Shown here: positions 63,981 through 64,000 of the stretch, one piece after another
Position numbering within the stretch: the stretch's first letter is position 1
How the letters are laid out: each line of letters starts with the position of its first letter
Assembly (NCBI GenBank): GCA_026706385.1
Contig: JAPOYV010000073.1
Coordinates: 37,131 to 101,130 of the forward strand
Direction of reading: 5' to 3'
Length of the DNA stretch: 64,000 nt
Source of the DNA: Gammaproteobacteria bacterium
Lineage (GTDB): Bacteria; Pseudomonadota; Gammaproteobacteria; Pseudomonadales; Azotimanducaceae
Program-made: the position numbers and the translations under genes
The notes under the pieces: model-generated
Told to the model about the DNA's origin: nothing
Seen by the model: the letters and a program-made list of their open reading frames with translations, nothing else
Databases searched by the model: none

Positions 63981-64000
63981 GGGAGCAAAGTCTATTACTA

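Larger units (their letters stand above)
61840..64000 (+). mobile_element. Left part of an integrated element (xis-like, initiator with internal repeats, RHH protein)
   Basis: From the truncation of the aminotransferase gene onward, the genes change character: a small excisionase-like HTH protein, a winged-helix initiator-like protein with direct repeats inside its gene, a two-copy ribbon-helix-helix protein and a small exported protein, all on one strand. This order resembles integrative plasmids, phage satellites or integrative mobilisable elements. No integrase is seen; it may lie beyond the right edge. The precise left end cannot be fixed. Confidence 0.55.

Overview
The window is a GC-rich stretch of about 64 kb, almost fully coding, from a gammaproteobacterium. 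The gene orders point there: infC-rpmI-rplT-pheS-pheT-ihfA-merR, ftsK-lolA-rarA-crcB-serS-cysG, trpG-trpD-trpC followed by an OsmC-like gene, and dsbD-aroQ-accB-prmA-(DUF3426)-purH-purD are all arrangements known from Pseudomonas-like genomes. The genus cannot be named from the sequence.

Layout. 1-1744: end of a complex I operon (nuoM, nuoN). 1791-7753: tRNA-Val and the translation/IHF block; infC appears to use a rare ATC start codon. 7788-9281: a sulfatase. 9357-15988: a tightly coupled operon of an ECF sigma factor, a very large FecR-type membrane regulator and two ABC ATPase/permease pairs. 15999-23927: MATE pump, glyoxalase, TonB-dependent receptor, two cupins, tRNA-Pro, an internally deleted AbiEii-like gene with its partner, and an SDR. 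24207-31444: RND pump and adaptor, acyl-CoA dehydrogenase, aldehyde dehydrogenase. 31477-34694: tryptophan genes, OsmC-like and VOC genes. 34655-39663 (minus strand): purD, purH, DUF3426, prmA, accB, aroQ and dsbD, a conserved block with several expected parts absent. 39756-49409: lipoprotein, copper chaperone, DUF2333, ftsK to cysG. 49484-51949: retropepsin-like protease, histone-deacetylase-like enzyme with an ankyrin protein, ferredoxin. 51971-59247 (minus): TRAP transporter plus an acetoin-dehydrogenase-type complex. 59283-61840: a sulfatase flanked by two copies of the 5' end of an aminotransferase gene, the second copy carrying a palindromic insertion and cut off at its 3' end. 61840-64000: the start of an integrated element.

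How genes work together. Housekeeping genes are packed with 4-base stop/start overlaps (ATGA, GTGA), so translational coupling is the rule. The sigma/FecR/ABC operon looks like a cell-envelope sensing and export unit. The TRAP carrier probably feeds the neighbouring 2-oxo-acid or acetoin dehydrogenase.

The points most worth attention are: (1) the element at the right end, whose initiator-like gene contains five 17-bp direct repeats with about one- to two-turn spacing next to an A-rich repeat cluster, which looks like a replication origin inside the initiator gene; (2) the purH-accB-dsbD block, where purH holds only the IMP cyclohydrolase domain, accC, dusB and fis are absent and dsbD holds only its alpha domain, yet every junction is a clean coupled gene boundary; (3) in-frame palindromic repeats inside the DsbD alpha domain; (4) the ATC start of infC; (5) the duplicated aminotransferase 5' ends and the 24-bp perfect palindrome.
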